Assembly (NCBI RefSeq): GCF_000003815.2
Contig: NC_049989.1
Coordinates: 19,214,123 to 19,278,122 of the forward strand
Direction: 5' to 3'
From: Branchiostoma floridae
Taxonomy: Eukaryota; Chordata; Leptocardii; Amphioxiformes; Branchiostomatidae
Length of the DNA: 64,000 nt
Part shown: piece after piece, positions 13,312 through 25,268 of the stretch
Layout of the letters: the number at the start of each line of letters is the position of its first letter
How positions within the stretch are numbered: the stretch's first letter is position 1
Notes under the pieces: model-generated
Database searches by the model: none
The model's input: only the letters and a program-made list of their open reading frames with translations
What the model was told of the DNA's origin: nothing
Position numbers and translations under genes: made by a program

Positions 13312-14443
13312 ATATTGCAATCCATACATAGTATGGGATTGCAATATATTGTTATATTGCAATCCATACATAGTATGGGATTGCAATATATTGTTTTTCC
13401 TCGGTTTCTTCTTCTTCTTCTCCTGTCAAATCTTCAAATTGATTCAACTTTTTCATTTTTGCGCCAAATGAGCTGAAATTTGGCATGGAGTTAGGGATAG
13501 CAAATACCCCCAGGTGTTTTTTTCACTTTTTTGATAGAGGCCTTAGAATTTATGATATTTAGGGTTTTTGGTCATTTTTAGACAAAATATGTATATTTTG
13601 GGTCCCTGTGCCCTGGTATTACAAGCTAATGACCTAAAATTTGGTACAGAGGTGCATTGGACATATAAGCACAGAAAACCATCAACACTTTGTTCATAGA
13701 TCACTTCAAAAATTAGTTATTTTAGGGGTTTTGGCCATTTTTGACTAAAAATGTATATTTTTGGCTCCTATGCCCTTGTGTTAAAACCAAATGACCTGAA
13801 ATTTGGTACATGGGTGCGTTTGACATATGACCACAGAACCCCATCAACGCTTTATTCATTGTTTACTCCAAAAATGAGTTATTTTAGGGTTTTTGGCCAT
13901 TTTTGACTAAAAATGTATATTTTATGCTCCTATGCCCTTGTATAGAAACCAAGTGACATGAAATTTGGTACAGAGGTGCATTGCACATATGCTCACAGGG
14001 TCCCATTGACACTTTCTTCATAGATCACTTCAAAAATTAGTTATTTTGGGGTTTTCAGTCATTTTTGACTAAAAATGTATATTTTTGGCTTCTATGCCCT
14101 TGTATGTAAACAAAATAACCAGAAATTTGGTACAAAGGTAAATTGGACATATGACAACAGGACCCCATCAACACTTTCTTCATAGAGCACTTATAAAATG
14201 AGTTATTTTGGGATTTTTAGCCATTCTAAACTAAAAAATGTATATTTTTGGCTCCTATGCCCTTATATTGAAACCAAATGACCTAAAATTCGGCATGAAG
14301 GTGTGTAGGACAAGTGCCCACAGTACTTCATTTTCCCTTTGAGCAAACATTACTTCAAATTGTTGAATTTTGGGATTTTTTCAAGGATGAAGATGGATTG
14401 CAATATGCTGTATTTGCTCCTAAGCAAATGTCGGCCTTTCTAG
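13312..14443 (+). mobile_element. array unit 1, TTGCAATCC-type ends
   Basis: The 5' end carries two tandem ~39-bp palindromes beginning ATATTGCAATCCAT (13312-13325 and 13354-13367). The 3' end carries the reverse complement ATGGATTGCAATAT (14393-14406), then stem-loop ATTTGCT-CCTA-AGCAAAT and CTAG at 14443. Inside are about six degenerate ~162-bp repeats. Confidence 0.65.
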
Positions 14444-14445
14444 TT

Positions 14446-15843
14446 ATATTTCAGCCATACCATAGGTATGGTGAAATATATTGTATTCGTAATGTTTCTT
14501 TCTTTCTTTCTTTCTCCTGTCAAATTTTCAAAGCAATTCATCTCCGCCGTTTCTGGACCAAATGACTTGAAATTTGGCACAAGGGTAGAGTGGGCCAATA
14601 CCCAAATGTGTTTTTTTTATTTTTTCATATCTGCTCCTTAAATGATTTTATTGAGGTTTTATTGCAACTTTTGGACCAAGACTGTATATTTTGGCCCCCT
14701 GTACCATGGTATTACATCCAAATGACCTGAAATTTGGCACAGAGGTGCCCTAGATACTTATTCAAAGGATCCATGTATAATATGTAGTATAAATCACTTC
14801 AAAATGGCTCCTTAAGGAGGTTTTTGTGGGAGAGTTTAGGATAGGTAAGGTTGGAGTGCCGAGGTCAACGACCTCTAGGTCATTCTGGTGTGTCAGGGCC
14901 ACAGGTGTGCCAGGTAGATCTAATTATCTACCTACCTACCTAGTCCATAGACATCCAGGTGGTTGGTGGACAAGGTGAATCCAATTAATGGCCAGCCAAT
15001 GAGCGAGCTTATTTTGCTGGAAGAGTCCATTGTTGGACAGGGGGTGTATTTTAAAATTTACTTTTAGACTTTGGTGATAATGCTTATGTTTTTTTGAGCG
15101 GAAGTGTTTTCGCACTGATCCACTTGACTACTACTGGGACAGTCCATTTTTGCACATAGGGGGGGATTTAAAAAAAATCAGTTTTGGACATGGGTGATGA
15201 TTCCGAATTCCATTTGTTAAATGGAAGTTTACCTCCACCTGAAGACTGTACATGAGGAGGATTCGGCAGCCAATCAGCAAGCCTTGTTTTATCTGGAAGA
15301 GCCCATTCATGCACGGGGGACTTTTTTTTAAATTCAGTTTTGGACTGGGTTGCTTCTTATACAAAGGCCATGTACTGTGAGTATTTCTGGACTTGTCTAT
15401 TGTGCAATTTCAAACAGGGTGAGCTGGGAGATTCCATTCTTCGACGAAGGGGGTATTTTTTTAAAATTCATTTTGTGGACTTCGCTGACTATTTTAGCTA
15501 TATTTTTGGATCGCTCCACTTTACATAGGGGTATAACAGGAAGAGTCGATTCTTGCACAGAGGGGGGATTTTTTGCAAATATGGTTTTGGACGGCTGATG
15601 ATTCCAAATTCCATTTCTTAGCGGAAGTGTTTTTGGAGTCGTCTATTTTTTTGAGTCCATTCTTGAAGGGGTTTTTGTAAGATTCATTTTTGCTCATAAG
15701 TGTGATTAGTAGTTAGAAGTCATTTTAAGCAGAAGTGTTCCATTTTTGCACATGAGTGATTTTGGAACAGTCTATTGTTACATGAGGAGGGAGATGGCTG
15801 AAATATGCTGTATTTGCTCTCAAGCAAATGTCGGCCTTTCTAG
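14446..15843 (+). mobile_element. array unit 2, TTTCAGCC-type ends
   Basis: Starts with ATATTTCAGCCATACC (14446-14461) and ends with ATGGCTGAAATAT (15794-15806), stem-loop ATTTGCT-CTCA-AGCAAAT and CTAG at 15843. The first half resembles the ~162-bp repeat family. From 15020 on it holds shorter repeats of a GGAAGAGTCCATT word, which recurs inverted near 49385. A (TTTC)n stretch lies at 14494-14515. Confidence 0.65.
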
Positions 15844-15845
15844 TT

Positions 15846-16929
15846 ATATTGCAATCCATACATAGTATGGGATTGCAATATATTGTTTTTGCTGAGTTTC
15901 TTCTTCTCCTGTCAAAATCTTCAAGTTGATTCAACTTTTTCATTTTTGGGCCAAATGAGCTGAAATTTGGCATGGTGGTAGAAATAGCAAATACCCCCAG
16001 GTGTTTTTTTCACTTTCTTGATAGAGGCCTTAGAATTTATGATATTTAGGGTTTTTGGTCATTTTTAGACAAAATATGTATATTTTGGGCCCCTGTGCCC
16101 TGGTATTACAAGCTAATGACCTGAAATTTGGCAGAGAGGTGCATTGGACATATGAGCACAGAAAACCATCGGCACCTTCTTCATAGATCACTTCAAAAAT
16201 GAGTTATTTTAGGGGTTTTGGCCATTTTTGACTAAAAATGTATATTTATGGCTCATATGCCCTTGTATTAAAACCAAATGACCTGAAATTTGGTACATAG
16301 GTGCGCTTGACATATGACCACAGAACCCCATCAATGCTTTATTCATTGTTTACTCCAAAAATGAGTTATTTTAGGGTTTTTGGCCATTTTTGACTAAAAA
16401 TGTATATTTTTTGCTCCTATGCCCTTGTATGAAAACCTAATGACCTGAAATTTAGCACAGAGGTGCATTGAACATATGCTCACAGGACCTCATCGACACT
16501 TTCTTCATAGATCACTTGAAAAATGAGTTATTTTTGGGTTTTCAGTCATTTTTGACTAAAAATGTATATTTTTGGCCCCTATACCCTTGTATGTAAACCA
16601 AATGCCCTGAAATTTGGTACAGAGGTGCGTTGGACATATGACAATAGGACCCCATCAACACTTTCTTCATAGAGCACTTATAAAATGAGTTATTTTGGGA
16701 TTTTTAGCCATTTTTGTCTAAAAATGTATATTTTTGGCATATATGCCCTTGTATTGAAACCAAATGACCTAAAACTCGACATGAAGGTGTGTAGGACAAG
16801 TGCCGAGAGTACTTCATTTTCCCTTTGAGTAGACATTACTTCAAATTGTTGAATTTGTGGATTTTTTCAAGGATGAAGATGGATTGCAATATGCTGTATT
16901 TGCTCCTAAGCAAATGTCGGCCTTTCTAG
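15846..16929 (+). mobile_element. array unit 3, TTGCAATCC-type ends
   Basis: Starts with ATATTGCAATCCAT (15846-15859) and ends with ATGGATTGCAATAT (16879-16892), the stem-loop and CTAG at 16929. Its interior is close to unit 1, with the ~162-bp repeats in the same order, suggesting recent duplication. Confidence 0.65.
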
Positions 16930-17969
16930 TTTTTGCTGAGTTTCTTCTCCTGTCAAATCTTCAGACCCCTTTAACTTTTTCATTTTTGGGCCAAATGAGC
17001 TGAAATTTGGCATGGGGGTAGGGATATCAAATACCCCCAGGTGTTTTTTTCACTTTTTTGATAGAGGCCTTAGAATTTATGATATTTAGGGTTTTTGGTC
17101 ATTTTTAGACAAAATATGTATATTTTGGGCCCCTGTGCCCTGGTATTACAAGCTTATGACCTGAAATTTGGTACAGAGGTGCATTGGACATATGAGCACA
17201 GAAAACCATCAACACTTTCTTCATAGATCACTCCAAAAATGAGTTATTTTAGGGGTTTTGGCCATTTATGACTAAAAAAGTATATTTTTGGCTCCTATGC
17301 CCTTGTATTCAAACCAAATGACCTGAAATTTGGTGTGAAGGTGCATTGGACATATGACCACAGAACCCCATCAACGCTTCATTCATTGTTTACTCCAAAA
17401 ATGAGTAATTTTAGGGTTTTGGGCCATTTTTGACTAAAAATGTCTATTTTTGGCTCCTATACCCTTGTATAGAAACCAAGTGACCTGAAATTTGGTACAT
17501 AGGTGCATTGGACATATGAGCACAGGCTCCCATCAACACTTTCTTCATATATCACTTCTAAAATGAGTTATTTTGGGTTTTTCGACCATTTTTGACTAAA
17601 AATGTCTATTTTTTGCTCCTATACCCTTTTATAGAAACCAAATGGCCTGAAATTTGGTGCAGAGGTGCATTGAACATATGCTCACATGACCCCATTGAAA
17701 CTTTCTTCATAGATCACTTCAAAAATGAGTTATTTTGGGGTTTTCAGTCATTTTTGTCTAAAAATGTATATTTTTGGCTTCTATGCCCTTGTATTGAAAC
17801 CAAATGACCTAAAATTCGGGATATAGGTGTGTAGGACAACTGCCCACAGTACTTCATTTTCCCTTTGAGCAGACATTACTTCAAATTGTTGAATTTGGGG
17901 ATTTTTTCCAGGATGAAGATGGATTGCAATATGCTGTATTTGCTCCTAAGCAAATGTCGGCCTTTCTAG
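16930..17969 (+). mobile_element. array unit 4, 5' palindrome missing
   Basis: Begins directly after CTAG of unit 3 with TTTTTGCTGAGTTTCTTCTC and lacks the 5' palindrome. It ends with ATGGATTGCAATAT (17919-17932), the stem-loop and CTAG at 17969. Filled with the same ~162-bp repeats. Confidence 0.6.
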
Positions 17970-20900
17970 TATTCGTAATGTTTCTTCTTTCTTTCTCCTG
18001 TCAAATCTTCAGAACACGGTATCTCCGTTGTTCCTCAACCGAATGACTTGAAATTTGGCACAAGGGTAGAGTGGGCCAATACCCTCGGGCGTTTTTTTCA
18101 TTTTTTTCCATATCTGTCTCTTAAATGATTTTATTAAGGTTTTTTGGTCATCTTAAGACCAAAACTGTATATTTGGGCCCCCTGTACCCTGGTATTATAA
18201 CCGAATGAGCTGAAATTTGGCACAGATGTGCCTTGATAAGTCCCCCATATAGATTCAATATCAGTTTTGGTGTACAGTACAACAAAATGCTTATTTTTGC
18301 GATTTTTTGACCAATTTTTGACCAAAAAAGGACACTTTTGGCCCCTGTACCCTGGTATTACAACCAAATGAGCTGAAATTTGACAGAGATGTGCCTTGAT
18401 AAGTCCCCCATATAGATTCAATATCAGTTTTGGTGTACAGTACAACAAAATGCTTATTTTTGCGATTTTTTGACCAATTTTTGACCAAAAAAGGACACTT
18501 TTGGCTCCTGTACCTTGGTATTGCAACCGAATGAGCTGAAATTTGACACAGATGTGCCTTGATAATCCCTTCATATAAATTCAATAACACTTTTGGTGTA
18601 CAGTGCAACAAAATGCTTATTTTTGCGATTTTTGGCCAATTTTTGACCAAAAAAGGACACTTTTGGTTCCTGTACCCTGGTATTACAATTAAATGACCTG
18701 AAATTTGGTATAGATAGGCATTAGATACTTGGTAACAAGATTCAAGTAAAATTTTTGACATGAACAACTTTAAAATGATTAATTTTGGCACTTTTCTGAG
18801 GGGAAATTTGTTTTCTTTTGGCCTCCTGACGTGACCTTCCGTGACCCCTCACAGAGCCACACCTGTGCGCGTCAGCCGGAGAGTTAATTGAATCAAAGAC
18901 CTAGCCAATCAGCGAAGAGGAGGCCAAAGGCTAATTAATATTCATAAGCGGGGCCTCATGATCCCGTATATAGCAGTGTTCCCGCCAGGGGGAGCAAAGC
19001 CCGCCTAAGGCTCTCGCATTTTAGACTATTCAGAAGGCTTTATATTGTATCAGTTCTTAGGGGCATATCTATGATAATCGCAGCAGTCACTTAACTTCTC
19101 TTCAGGAGTTTAGCGTAACACTGTTTCAGGTCAAACCGTCAAAGGCAACTAAAAACAAACTTTAACGTTACTGAGTTCAACAGTACTTATAACTTGTTAT
19201 CCGAAGTTGAAACGCTAGCGATGGTATTTTCGCTGCGCTGTTAGCTCCGTGCGACTGTTGTTGACGGTCTTATAACGGTATATTTTGCACCCCTGTACCC
19301 TGGTATGAGTAACATTTGGTATAGATAGGCATAATATAGTTGGTAAAATGATCCAAGTAAAATTTTTGGCATAAAGTACTGTAAAAGGCTTAATTACAGC
19401 ACTTTTTTTAGGGGAAATTGGTTTTCTTTCGTTCTCCATGCCGTGACCTTTCGGACGTTCACCCCACAGAGCCGACATCTGCACCTGCGTCTAGCCGGCA
19501 GGAAGAGTTAATTCAATTAATGGTTCAGCCAATCAACGAAGAGGAAAGCGAAGGCTAATTAATATTCATAAGCGGGACCACACAATACGTTAACTTGAAG
19601 ACTCAGGCCGTACAGACTTCTCGCCAGGATTTTTTCAAAGCGTCGGACAGGGGTCCGGGGGCCGCCGAATGTCCCTGGCGGGGTCCAGGGGCAGGGCCAC
19701 TGTGGGGGGGACCCAGGTGGGCGAAGCCCCCCCGGAAGCTCTTGCATTTTAGGCTATTGAGAAGGCTTCTTTTATCAGTTTTTTTAGGGCCATATCTACG
19801 ATAATCGTAGCAGTCACTTACTTCTCTTCAGCAGTTTGACTTTAAAATATTTCGGGTCAAAGCTTCAAAGACAACTAAAGCCTCATAAACAACAAACTTT
19901 ACTTAGCTCAACAGTATACAAAAATATTGTACGGGTTGCCATCCTTAGTTGAAGCGCTTATTTATAGCGCTAGTATCTTCGCTGCGCCGTTAGCCGCCGT
20001 GCGACTTTTGTTGACGGTCTGATATCCCTACGTCGCCGCCTCGCTGATATTCCCACGGACATGTTTCAAAAAAAATACCCAGCAAAAAACGCTGTTCTGC
20101 GTCAAATTCTATTCTATAAAACTCAGTGTTACAGTCTAAATATTTTGTAGAAGCACCGCTGTAGGAAAGAAGGTCCAAGCAATGTAAAACATCACGTAGC
20201 ATGAAGTTCGCTGTCAACTGGCACACAGCACATGACTGTTTGAAACTCTAAGTCTAATCAACAGCCGTGTTTGATTGATAGCCGGCGGTCCTATGATGAA
20301 GTCGGCGAAAGGTGCGTTAGTTAGAAAATCTGCGTTTAGTTTTGATACGTAATTATAAGTTAGACAGTGGCGAGAATGATTATTTTCTCATCAATATTTC
20401 TCTTCAGAATTATTTGAACTTAATTGTACATCTAAACAATTGGCTTACCTGTGCAATGTTTATATGATTAATGATCAGTGTACTGAAATCATGTGTAACG
20501 TATGGCTCCTAGTCAATAGATCAGCATTTTCTCTATAGTGACCACCTGTCTATAGTGGCCACATTTCCTAGTGCTGTTGTTGTTTGGCATAAACTTTGAA
20601 CATTTAAATTGTAAGTAACTTTAAACTGCCAGAGTTTCAGCCCAATAAAACACTCTCAGTGCCAGGGTATGAACAGACTGACCAGACAGACGAAAATAAA
20701 TCCTCGAACAAGGTTCAATCGTATCTTCCGGGTCTGGCAGGAAGTTGTTAAACTAAAATAAGAATAGGCTCGATGGTAGATTGCATACAAAGTAAAACAG
20801 TTTAACAGTTTTACAGCTTGAAGAAAACAAACGCTCCTACAGTACCTGCACCTGCTTGATAATTATTAAATCGTATGCCCTACTTGAATAAAAAAAGTTC

Positions 20901-21255
20901 ATTGCAATAATAAATGTACCCACATCACAAGGAGCTTATACTTTTTTAAACTTACACCTAGTTATCGTACTGAAAATTGTTAATGACATTACATGAAGTC
21001 ATTCAACAATTTTCAGTCATGATGAAAATTTTCTGAATGGAAGGTGTGATTATTGTCATTTTCTGAAAAATAGAAGCAAGCTCTGTTTTTACCTGGAGTC
21101 AATTCACAATACCAGTCCACTTTGGGGGATAATGTACTGTTAAGAGGATGTTCCATTTTTGCGCAGGGGTGATTTGGAACAGTCCAATGTTGCGTGGGAA
21201 GGGGTATGGCTGAAATATGCTGTATTTGCTCTTAAGCAAATGTCGGCCTTTCTAG
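17970..21255 (+). mobile_element. array unit 5, 3' part of the outer element
   Basis: Starts within the repeat family, with ~178-bp repeats at 18230-18700 containing GACACTTTTGG. It runs through two related promoter-like segments (18831-20010) and A-T rich unique DNA, and ends with GGTATGGCTGAAATAT and CTAG at 21255. Its 3' end pairs with the palindrome at 13272, so it probably belongs to the outermost element. No protein-coding gene is seen. Confidence 0.5.
18831..20010 (+). repeat. tandem pair of promoter-like segments
   Basis: Two diverged copies (about 18790-19265 and 19385-20015) share GAGTTAATT, AGCCAATCA(G/A)CGAAGAGG, CTAATTAATATTCATAAGCG, CTCTCGCATTTTA-like and ATATCTA(T/C)GATAATCG words in order. 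The first has CCAAT (near 18904) and GTATATAG (near 18965) at core-promoter-like spacing. The second carries an extra GC-rich insert (about 19645-19735). Promoter activity is only suggested; no downstream gene is recognised. Confidence 0.45.
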
Positions 21256-22281
21256 TTGAGATTACGTCCTGCTGTGTCATCATGATTTAACAGTAAATGT
21301 TTCGTATTTCTAAAGTATATGAAAAAGTACATTCATATAAGCAATCATGTTTTAAAAAAATGTATTGGCTGTAATAGCACAGCGATAGAACAGCATATTT
21401 ATCAGAGAATCTAATGGAAATGAATTATGTATGTCAGTAGTGCTGCTAATCTTTCTGACATGAATGTATTTTTGTGTTCCTCCAGGAAAATGACATGTGT
21501 CTCAGATCATGTTGGAATAAAACAAGATGAAGCGATGCCGTTTAGTGAGAACGCTTTTGTTAGTTTAGTCATTTACCACGTTAGATCATGACTAATATCT
21601 TTAGTTAAAATTCATATAACATTACAAATGTGGACAAAATCCAGGTAACGGTAAAACATGAAGAAATATTAGTTCTTTGGTCCCTTCACAACTTTACAAA
21701 GAATTGATGTACCATTGTTATGTTATCGTAAATTTGTTCGAAGTACTACTAATCAAAAGTAAATAGTTATTGTAATTATTAAAAACGCCAAGCGATAAAC
21801 CCTTCAGATACTTGAACCAAAGGTTAATGTTGCATTCTAAAATATCCGTCCATGAAATTAATCGAAATAGTACAATTTGAACAAATACACTTTATGACAC
21901 TTGAAGGTAATAGTTTAAGGTACTATTCTCGATCTAAGTTCCATCACCAAAAAATTACTGAAAAACCAGTCAATGAGCAATCTACTGCCTCTGTCACGTC
22001 ACGTCAGGTTATGCAGATAGGACACCCGACTCGTTGAGTGGATCGTAAGTTGCAGGAAGTCTATGGCGTCGACAGTCGTTGTTGAGGGATAAGTCCAATT
22101 TTGTGTAAGAAATTACAGTTCAACTTCCAGACTTTAAGATCCATAATGAATTCTACCAACATAGATAAACTTCCATATTTCATTACTTAATTGATATTTC
22201 TGTATCAGATTCTAATCTGACCAACTGATGATCACAGTCACAAAAGTACTACATATTTGAATTATTCTTGAATGCAATCTT
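21256..22281. other. lectin copy 1 downstream flank, duplicated
   Basis: Aligns with 35385-36375 of the second copy at high identity with small indels. An example is GAGATTACGTCCTGCTGTG at 21258 and 35388. It holds the probable 3' UTR of the lectin gene on the minus strand. No other gene seen. Confidence 0.6.
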
Positions 22282-25215
22282 CTACGCTGTGCCCTGTTTT
22301 CCTTTTTTACTGTTTCTATGGACCGCCTGACAACCAACCGTCTTGGAAGTCTTGAGAGTCCAGCCTAGCCACGTCCTGCAGAGGAACAAATGAGTCTACC
22401 ATAAGTAAGATGAGATGTTTTAGATAAGACTGTTTCTCATTAAGTTGCTTACTCTTTTTTTCTCAAAGCATTCAAAGAAAGAGTAAAACATTTACTTGAC
22501 TCACGTACTTGGAGCAACTTCACAACTGAATAGCATCCTGTTTCGGCACTCCATGTCGTACCATTTTCCATCAAAGCTGAGAACGCAATCTTCAATACCA
22601 TACACGTTATCTGGCTGTTTCGGATACCACGAATTGTACTTTCCAATATCAGAGCCATCCATCCACTGAAATCTGCCTTCTTTGCGCTGGTCATGCAGGC
22701 CGATCCAGTAGACCTTCTTAGCCTGTAGGGAGACCAGGAAGGTGTTGGTCCCAGCGTCTTGGGGCATGGCGAGGGTTCCGCCGTCTTCATTACAGGCCGA
22801 GGCAGCTTGGTTGAATTTCTTTGGTGTGCTGAACATCTTGTAGCAGGTTTGTTGAAACATGTTATAACCACTCGGGCAACGTGCTAGGGTAAACATTGTA
22901 CATTTGCCTTTTAAAACTCAGTTCTTTACTACACACGTGTTTTATTTTGTATATAGTATGCTTCTACATGGACCATGAATATATATTAGCAAAGACTTGT
23001 CTGAATATTTAATATGGAATGAAATAAAATGCGTCAATGGGAAAATAATGCAAGAAAAATATCATAAGTCATAATAAGTTAGGTTAAGTTATAGTGTGCT
23101 TCTGAATGGTAGATAAATCACATACCCTCCACTTAATCATATATAACTTACCCGTAACGGATAGACGAGGTTTTTTAGCCTGCCTGGCAGGACACACTGA
23201 ACTGCCTAGCAAACCTGGTGGACCAGCGGATCCAGTTGGCCCTGTGGCTCCCTTTCGACCTGGTGGCCCGATTGCTCCCTTTCGACCGGGAGGCCCAATG
23301 GCTCCCTTTTCTCCTGGACACCCCATGACTCCCCTTTCTCCGGGAGGACCCATGGCTCCCTTTTCTCCGGGCGGCCCGACCATCTCTCTTCCGGGTGGCC
23401 CCATGGCTCCCTTTTTCCCTGGAGGCCCCATGGCTCCCTTTTCTCCTGGAGGACCCATGGCTCCCTTTTCTCCAGAAGGACAAGCAAACCCAGGACAAGG
23501 AGGCCCCATGGGTCCTTTTCCCCCTGGAGGCCCCATGGGTCCCTTTTCTCCGGGAGGACCAGCTGGCCCAAAGGCTCCAATTTCTCCGGGAGAACCAGTG
23601 GGTCCCTTTTCTCCTGGAGGACCAGGAAACCCAGGACCGGGAGGCCCCATGGGTCCCTTTTCTCCGGGAGGAGCAACAAACCCAGGACCGGGAGGCCCCA
23701 TGGGTCCCTTTTCTCCGGGAGGACCAGCTGGCCCAATGGCTTCCTTTTCTCCAGGAGGACCAGATGGCCCCATGGGTCCCTTTTCTCCGGGAGGACCAGC
23801 TGGCCCAATTGCTCCCTTTTCTCCGGGAGGACCAGCAAACCCAGGACCGGGAGGCCCCATGGGTCCCTTTTCTCCGGGAGGACCAGCTGGCCCAAAGGAT
23901 CCCATTTCTCCGGGAGAACCAGTGGCTCCCTTTTCTCCGGAAGGAGCAGTAAACCCAGGAACGGGAGGCCCCATGGGTCCCTTTTCTCCTGGAGGGCCAG
24001 ATGGCCCAGTGGCTACCTTTACTCCATAAGGAATGACAGATACGGAGCCAAGTGGCCGCATTTCACTCCCTTCTCTGGGAGGCCCAGTCGGCATCTTGAC
24101 CCCCCTTTCACTAGTTGGCCAGGGAAACACTGAACCAATCGTTCCCTTTTCTTCCGGACGTCCAAGGGGCTCGGTTGGCAGAGAGATAGTGGGTCCCTTT
24201 GGTTCCTTGTGTCCTGGGAATCCGAAACCAAGGATAAAAAGTTTGGCAATGAAAACTATTGCCATGGTGACGGTTTTATTATTACATTGATTATGTAAAT
24301 TAGGTAACAATTTGCATAATTGATGTCTATTGATATTTCTCTCTTTTCTAGTTACATATGTCATGTTTAACAGTTTAAGTGTCCTAGTATAATGAAATTA
24401 GTATTATGTGGATTAATAAACGGTGCTCATTAATTATGCAAATTAGCGTCTGGTTTGCATTAATAGTCCTTATTTATGGAAGGCATCTCCGAAGTTATCT
24501 ACATATTAAAAATCACGATGATCCGTCAACCCCATCCAGAGTTATTCCCTTTCAAACGTGTGGTGCAATTACGCATGGGCGGACGAAATGCTGTGGAACT
24601 TTTGCCAATCAGATATATACTTAACAGTAAGCCTCATAATTATCTCTTTTTTAGTTACCTATGGCATATTTTGTCGTATTCTAACATGAAATGCATTGTA
24701 TTTATGAACTGTCCTTATTAATCATGCAAATTAGCCATTGATTTGCATCGTTAGCATTCAATTATGTAAGGCATCTCTGAAGCTATCTACATTTAGAATA
24801 TTACGAAGGTCCGTCAACCCATTCCCGAGTTATTACCCTCTAAAGGATGATGCAACTACGCAGGCGTTGAAAAATTTCTGACATGCCTGCGGGATTTTGG
24901 GAATTCTTGTCAAACGGACGCACACTATAATAGTAGGCTAGCGTCGAAAAAATCTGTTTTTAACTTTTCATGTCCCCTTAAGGACAAAGAAGATAAGTAA
25001 CCCATCTTGACATCAAGAGGTAGTTTATAACAGTGAACAATCGAAAATGCAAAAATTACTACTAACCCACAAAAGAAAGCATATTTCGAGTTAGACTGAT
25101 ATGACAGCCCCTTACTCACGTTCCAACTCGGCTACACGGATCTCAGCTTTTCCGATCCTAGAATCCATCTCCAAAGAAAGCTTCGCGATCTTCGCAGAAA
25201 GGTTCATGGTTTGGA
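22282..25215 (-). CDS. collagenous C-type lectin, copy 1 (5' exons not found)
   Basis: Minus-strand exons in gene order: 25215-25120 (coiled coil, 32 codons), 24213-23152 (collagen, about 354 codons), 22883-22505 (C-type lectin domain) and 22375-22282 (C-terminal exon, stop TAG). All borders are GT-AG and phases fit exactly: phase 1 between the first three, phase 2 before the last. The collagen exon is Gly-X-Y with many GEKG and GPMGPPG units and short GPGF interruptions. The lectin domain has six cysteines, the WIGL core and a QPD triplet (galactose-type in the family), with WYD where WND is usual. The protein should be a trimeric sugar-binding receptor or secreted lectin. Copy 2 has transmembrane and cytoplasmic exons upstream; none were found here between 25216 and 29200, so the 5' end is missing or remote. 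If the CTLD donor is not used, translation stops at TGA 22501-22503. Confidence 0.85.
24260..24850. repeat. ATTATGCAAATTA-rich repeat in lectin intron
   Basis: Relative of the family at 5637-6985, lying in the intron between the collagen and coiled-coil exons of lectin copy 1. Copy 2 lacks it at the matching place (42089-42303), so it was inserted or lost after duplication. Confidence 0.6.
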
Positions 25216-25268
25216 CTGTGTTTGAAAAAGAATATTGTACAATAAAATCTCTCAACAAATCCAACTAA

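Larger units (their letters stand above)
13262..21255 (+). mobile_element. ~8-kb Helitron/Helentron-like array
   Basis: One inserted block; the duplicated flank at about 35378-35384 lacks it. It opens with a palindrome containing ATATTTCAGCCATACC (13272-13287). It closes with GGTATGGCTGAAATAT (21203-21218), a stem-loop ATTTGCT-CTTA-AGCAAAT, then GTCGGCCTTTCTAG ending at 21255. The same stem-loop plus CTAG terminus recurs in the same orientation ending at 14443, 15843, 16929 and 17969. The interior consists of degenerate repeats of about 162 bp with the words AAATTTGGTACAGAGGTGC and GACTAAAAATGTATATTTT. A 3' hairpin followed by CTRR is the Helitron hallmark; short asymmetric terminal inverted repeats and internal tandem repeats fit nonautonomous Helentrons. 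No Rep/helicase gene is present. Confidence 0.7.

Noticed and set aside
13262-18790. Periodic ~162-bp repeats considered as a CRISPR-like array or centromeric satellite
   Set aside because: Repeats are degenerate, have no unique spacers and are bounded by Helitron-like ends; eukaryotic context.
23106-24029. Long plus-strand open frame (307 codons, repeated [10 protein letters not shown]-like)
   Set aside because: It is the antisense shadow of the minus-strand collagen exon: Gly-X-Y codon bias leaves all frames open. The minus strand has matching splice sites and phases. The same holds for 40948-41811.
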